NCBI GenBank assembly: GCA_945905815.1
Contig: CAMDQH010000025.1
Location: 1-33,219, forward strand
Direction: 5' to 3'
DNA length: 33,219 nucleotides
From: Bacteriovorax stolpii
Lineage (GTDB): Bacteria > Bdellovibrionota > Bacteriovoracia > Bacteriovoracales > Bacteriovoracaceae
Each line of letters starts with the position of its first letter. Within the stretch, counting starts at the first letter, position 1. Below, one piece after another: positions 30,520 to 33,219 of this stretch. The notes under the pieces were generated by a model. It was not told the DNA's origin. It ran no database searches and was given only the letters and a program-made list of their open reading frames with translations. Both the position numbers and the translations under genes were made by a program.

Positions 30520-33060
30520 ATGAAATTTACTTTTATTATTTTGGCGTTTGTTTTTTCGGTTGGGTCTTGGGCCCAAACCTACACTGATCCATGTAATTCA
30601 CAAAATCTTCAACAACTCCTTGCAGGTGTTGAAAATGGTTTCCACAGTAGAATCGAGGCAAATAATTGTTTAAAAAAAGCTAAAGATACTGGGTCACCAG
30701 TAAAAGCAACACAAGTAGATGGTAAACAAAATACTTGGGGGTTTGAATTCAAAGTTGGAGAAAAAATTACGACTCGTTACCTAAAACTTAATAAGAAGGA
30801 TTTCTTTTTAACTAATACGTTGCTCGGAAAATACAAAGCTAACGATACTAACCGAAAAGAAAACAAAGCAATGAATAAAACGAAATTTATTCCAGCTGAA
30901 TGTATTGAGTTTTCTACTGAGATCTGTTCTCGCATGAATCCTCCACAAGATTTCGACGGAGATTATTGTAAGTGCGTAGATAAAGATGCAGTTTATTGTG
31001 GTGACAAGAATTGGTCATTTGAGAAAAAAGATAAATCTCACAAAAAGTGTGATGAAAGAGAAGATCATGTTTGGGATGATACGACTTGCGAATGTTCTAA
31101 GGAAAAGTTTTGCGGTGTAAAAGAATGGAGTAAAAATAAAAAAGAAAGTGAAGCTGAGAGTTGCCTTGGTAAAAAAGGTACAGAATGGGATGACGAATCC
31201 TGCTTATGTACCGAAATTAAATACTGTGCTGAAAAGAAGTGGAGCCTTAAAAAACTTGAAAAAGAAGAGTCTGGTTGTTCTGAGAAAAAAAATCACGTTT
31301 GGAATCCAGATACATGTTCATGTGACACAGATACGAATACAACAGTGATGTGTAAAGGGAAGCCTGTTGATGCTTTGAAAATGAAGGATGAAGAAAGACG
31401 TTGTGAAGAAAAAAGCACTAACCAGGTTCATTATTCATGGGATGAAATCGAGTGTCGCTGTGATAAAGAAAAAATGACCGTTATTTGTAGTGGTGAAACT
31501 GTTGGTCAGGCAAAACATGATCGTAAGAAGCAAAGATGTATGGAAAGACAGGCCAAAGATGATCGCTGGTCATGGGACGAAGATCAATGTGATTGCATTA
31601 AAAAAGAAGACCCAGAAGATCACCCTCTGTGCGGTGAAAGAAAAATGTCTCAAAGAAAAATTGATCGTAAGAAAAGCCGCTGCGATGGGATCAAGGGTGA
31701 GTGGGATCCACAAACTTGTAAATGTAAGGACCCATGCTATGAAGTCGAGGAATGGAAAGATGAAAAGCTTGAAACTTGTACAGACACTGTGCCAAAACTT
31801 GGTGATGTCGCATTCGATGACTTGGGTGCCAAGGTTTGTGAGAAGGCCATACCTGATGCTGAAAAAGCTGAGATGAAAAAACAATGTAAAGAAAAAGTAG
31901 AAGAAGCATTTAAACAATCTCCAGACCAGTCAGAACTTACTCCTATAGAGATCGAAATTGATTACACGTTTAAGGGGCAAGTGCTTTGTGCTGAAAAAAT
32001 TGTTGCCGTTAATAGCACAAAAGAAATCCAGCGCGCTCTACCTTCAAACGTCCCAACTACTGATCCAAAAGCCTTCTCAGAAAACTGTCCGGCCACACTG
32101 AAGGGTGATCTTTATGAATACCGCAATAAGGTAATTAATTGTGTCGAGATGGAACAGGTCAAAGGTGGACATGCCGAGATTCTAAAAGCTGCCAACGATC
32201 CCTTCGATGAGTTCTTTACTAAGCTCAATATTGTAGGTCAAATTTCTGCTCAAGAAATGGATAAACTTCTTGAGACATCAATCTTTAACTTAGAAGTAAT
32301 CGGCACTGCTAATAGAAGTAATAATGGCACAGGTATAACTCTGGATGCCCTGGCCTTAAAGAGAAAGCAAGAGGCGGAAAGAATTATCAGAGCTGAACTG
32401 ATAGCCAAAATTCAATCAAAAGTTGCGGGTGGGACCTACGTGGTGAAAAATACCGAGAAACTCATCACATATAATGGCGGGATCTCACAGGCAGTAGGCC
32501 CGCTTAATCCCAAAGCCAGCTCTTCCTCAATGCACAAAGTGCTTGCGGAAGCGGAAGCTCCTGCAGAGCTAAAGAAATGTGCTACCGGTGCAAATGGAAA
32601 ACCGGCCACAGACACCAAAATGATGTATGCGTGTTCAGTGAACTTTTTCGTTGATAAAGAATGTCCGACTCTTGACCGAGAACTTCATAAGAAACTTTGT
32701 GACGGTAGTCCAGAAGAATTAAAAATTAAACTCATGGCCTATGACGACGTAGAAGATCTGGAAGAATATAAAATGTTTCAGGTTGGCGTTGGCATGAGTA
32801 CGGAAACGAGGACCCCTGTCTATGATGATGTTGGAACCATTAAAGTTAAGTGCTCTGCTGGCATCACAACCGAAGATGTATCGGAAACCACGACCACCAT
32901 TACAGAAATGCTAAAAGTGACCAAGCCAGGATTTTTTAGAAGAATGAAGAAAGACTGCCGGGAAGAAAGAAAAATCTTGAATGAAAAGTATGGCAGAAAA
33001 AATGTACGTAAAGCTGCCAATCACAGAAAAAACCCTGGCGGTATTGTAATCGGTGAATAA
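30520..33060 (+). CDS. Large secreted protein with six tandem four-cysteine repeats
   Basis: An 846-residue exported protein (signal peptide MKFTFIILAFVFSVGSWA, cleaved near residue 18). Residues 160-402 hold six tandem repeats with C-x16-C, then 6-11 residues, W-[DN]-x3-C-x-C. Cysteines are at 160/177/190/192, 198/215/228/230, 236/253/266/268, 278/295/312/314, 323/340/357/359 and 371/388/400/402. A degenerate first unit (128/136/150/152) precedes them. The repeats are very rich in Lys, Glu and Asp. The WDxxxCxC ending recalls Balbiani-ring/VEGF-C silk-type cysteine motifs, a pattern-level similarity only. Residues about 580-640 (FNLEVIGTANRSN, then ALKRKQEAERII) weakly resemble an OmpA-like domain. 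The basic C-terminus ends in KNPGGIVIGE. The protein is probably disulfide-bonded, in periplasm, envelope or outside. Function is unknown. AAGGGG precedes ATG 30520. Confidence 0.8.
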   Translation: MKFTFIILAFVFSVGSWAQTYTDPCNSQNLQQLLAGVENGFHSRIEANNCLKKAKDTGSPVKATQVDGKQNTWGFEFKVGEKITTRYLKLNKKDFFLTNTLLGKYKANDTNRKENKAMNKTKFIPAECIEFSTEICSRMNPPQDFDGDYCKCVDKDAVYCGDKNWSFEKKDKSHKKCDEREDHVWDDTTCECSKEKFCGVKEWSKNKKESEAESCLGKKGTEWDDESCLCTEIKYCAEKKWSLKKLEKEESGCSEKKNHVWNPDTCSCDTDTNTTVMCKGKPVDALKMKDEERRCEEKSTNQVHYSWDEIECRCDKEKMTVICSGETVGQAKHDRKKQRCMERQAKDDRWSWDEDQCDCIKKEDPEDHPLCGERKMSQRKIDRKKSRCDGIKGEWDPQTCKCKDPCYEVEEWKDEKLETCTDTVPKLGDVAFDDLGAKVCEKAIPDAEKAEMKKQCKEKVEEAFKQSPDQSELTPIEIEIDYTFKGQVLCAEKIVAVNSTKEIQRALPSNVPTTDPKAFSENCPATLKGDLYEYRNKVINCVEMEQVKGGHAEILKAANDPFDEFFTKLNIVGQISAQEMDKLLETSIFNLEVIGTANRSNNGTGITLDALALKRKQEAERIIRAELIAKIQSKVAGGTYVVKNTEKLITYNGGISQAVGPLNPKASSSSMHKVLAEAEAPAELKKCATGANGKPATDTKMMYACSVNFFVDKECPTLDRELHKKLCDGSPEELKIKLMAYDDVEDLEEYKMFQVGVGMSTETRTPVYDDVGTIKVKCSAGITTEDVSETTTTITEMLKVTKPGFFRRMKKDCREERKILNEKYGRKNVRKAANHRKNPGGIVIGE

Positions 33061-33063
33061 TTC

Positions 33064-33095
33064 AATGATCCCCTTCTTAAATGAAGGGGATCATT
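33064..33095 (+). terminator. Strong hairpin after the cysteine-repeat gene
   Basis: A 13-bp perfect stem (33064-33076 with 33083-33095) and a 6-nt loop start 4 bases after the stop codon, followed by an AT-rich but not pure T stretch. It is a likely terminator. Confidence 0.75.
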
Positions 33096-33219
33096 TATAA
33101 TTATATTTAGCGAGAAGTCTGTGTAAAGTTCAGTGTGTTGCTAAATTAAGAACGTATTCTGTACTTGATACTCTTTCTGCTGCTATCGACGAGTTTTTAT
33201 TGTTCAAGACCCAGATATT
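33096..33219. other. Right-edge non-coding sequence
   Basis: AT-rich sequence to the window edge with no reading frame or promoter that I can support; probably the upstream region of the next gene. Confidence 0.3.

Noticed and set aside
31490-31876. 128-codon overlapping plus-strand frame inside the cysteine-repeat gene
   Set aside because: It is a shadow frame of the repeat-rich coding sequence with no ribosome binding site and low-complexity Lys content.

Overview
The window is AT-rich (roughly 40% GC by eye), densely coded bacterial DNA from a Gram-negative organism: it carries lipopolysaccharide transport (LptC/LptA-type protein, LptB), KDO precursor synthesis (KdsD), a TonB-dependent receptor and several lipoproteins. 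Gene content (sigma-54 next to lptB, a PilZ protein, many small secreted proteins, a predicted LptC-LptA fusion) suggests a Bdellovibrionota/Bacteriovoracales-type bacterium. That placement is inference; no rRNA is present to settle it. I see no IS element, prophage, CRISPR array, tRNA or rRNA. This looks like chromosomal backbone with some lineage-specific genes.

Layout. 1-2100: terminator, long leader and a DEAD-box RNA helicase. 2100-5212: FtsB/DivIC-like division protein, a convergent DUF192 lipoprotein, and aspS. 5213-7261: two convergent lipoprotein genes flanked by long intergenic stretches; the first has a textbook sigma-54 promoter. 7262-10562 (minus): mutS followed by an RDD membrane protein whose start codon lies inside a hairpin. 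10668-14350 (plus): lptC/A-like, lptB, rpoN, hpf, the conserved Lpt/sigma-54 cluster, with an attenuator-like structure between rpoN and hpf. 14381-18242: PilZ protein, cobalamin riboswitch with a BtuB-type receptor, small secreted and hypothetical proteins, a receiver-like protein, a putative leaderless 32-residue membrane peptide, and a stand-alone DnaA domain I-like protein.

18292-24135 (minus) is a compact pantothenate/CoA operon with overlapping genes: KARI-like reductase, panB, coaX, coaBC, panC, hflX, followed after 49 bp by the DnaA-N-like gene. PanB makes ketopantoate, the KARI-like enzyme sits where a ketopantoate reductase is needed, PanC makes pantothenate, CoaX phosphorylates it, and CoaBC makes 4'-phosphopantetheine. 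panD, coaD and coaE are not in the window. Divergently, 24213-26048 encodes a class IV aminotransferase, YacG and an inositol-monophosphatase-family enzyme.

26058-33060: a consensus sigma-70 promoter drives a membrane-anchored coiled-coil protein and a secreted HEAT-like protein. A convergent lipoprotein, kdsD, a secreted hypothetical protein and an 846-residue secreted protein follow. The last carries six tandem cysteine repeats with an invariant C-x16-C spacing and is the most distinctive product here.

Best leads: the cysteine-repeat protein, the KARI-like enzyme at the PanE step, the free-standing DnaA domain I protein with an antisense-overlapping leaderless peptide gene, the rpoN-hpf junction, and the hairpin over the RDD start codon.
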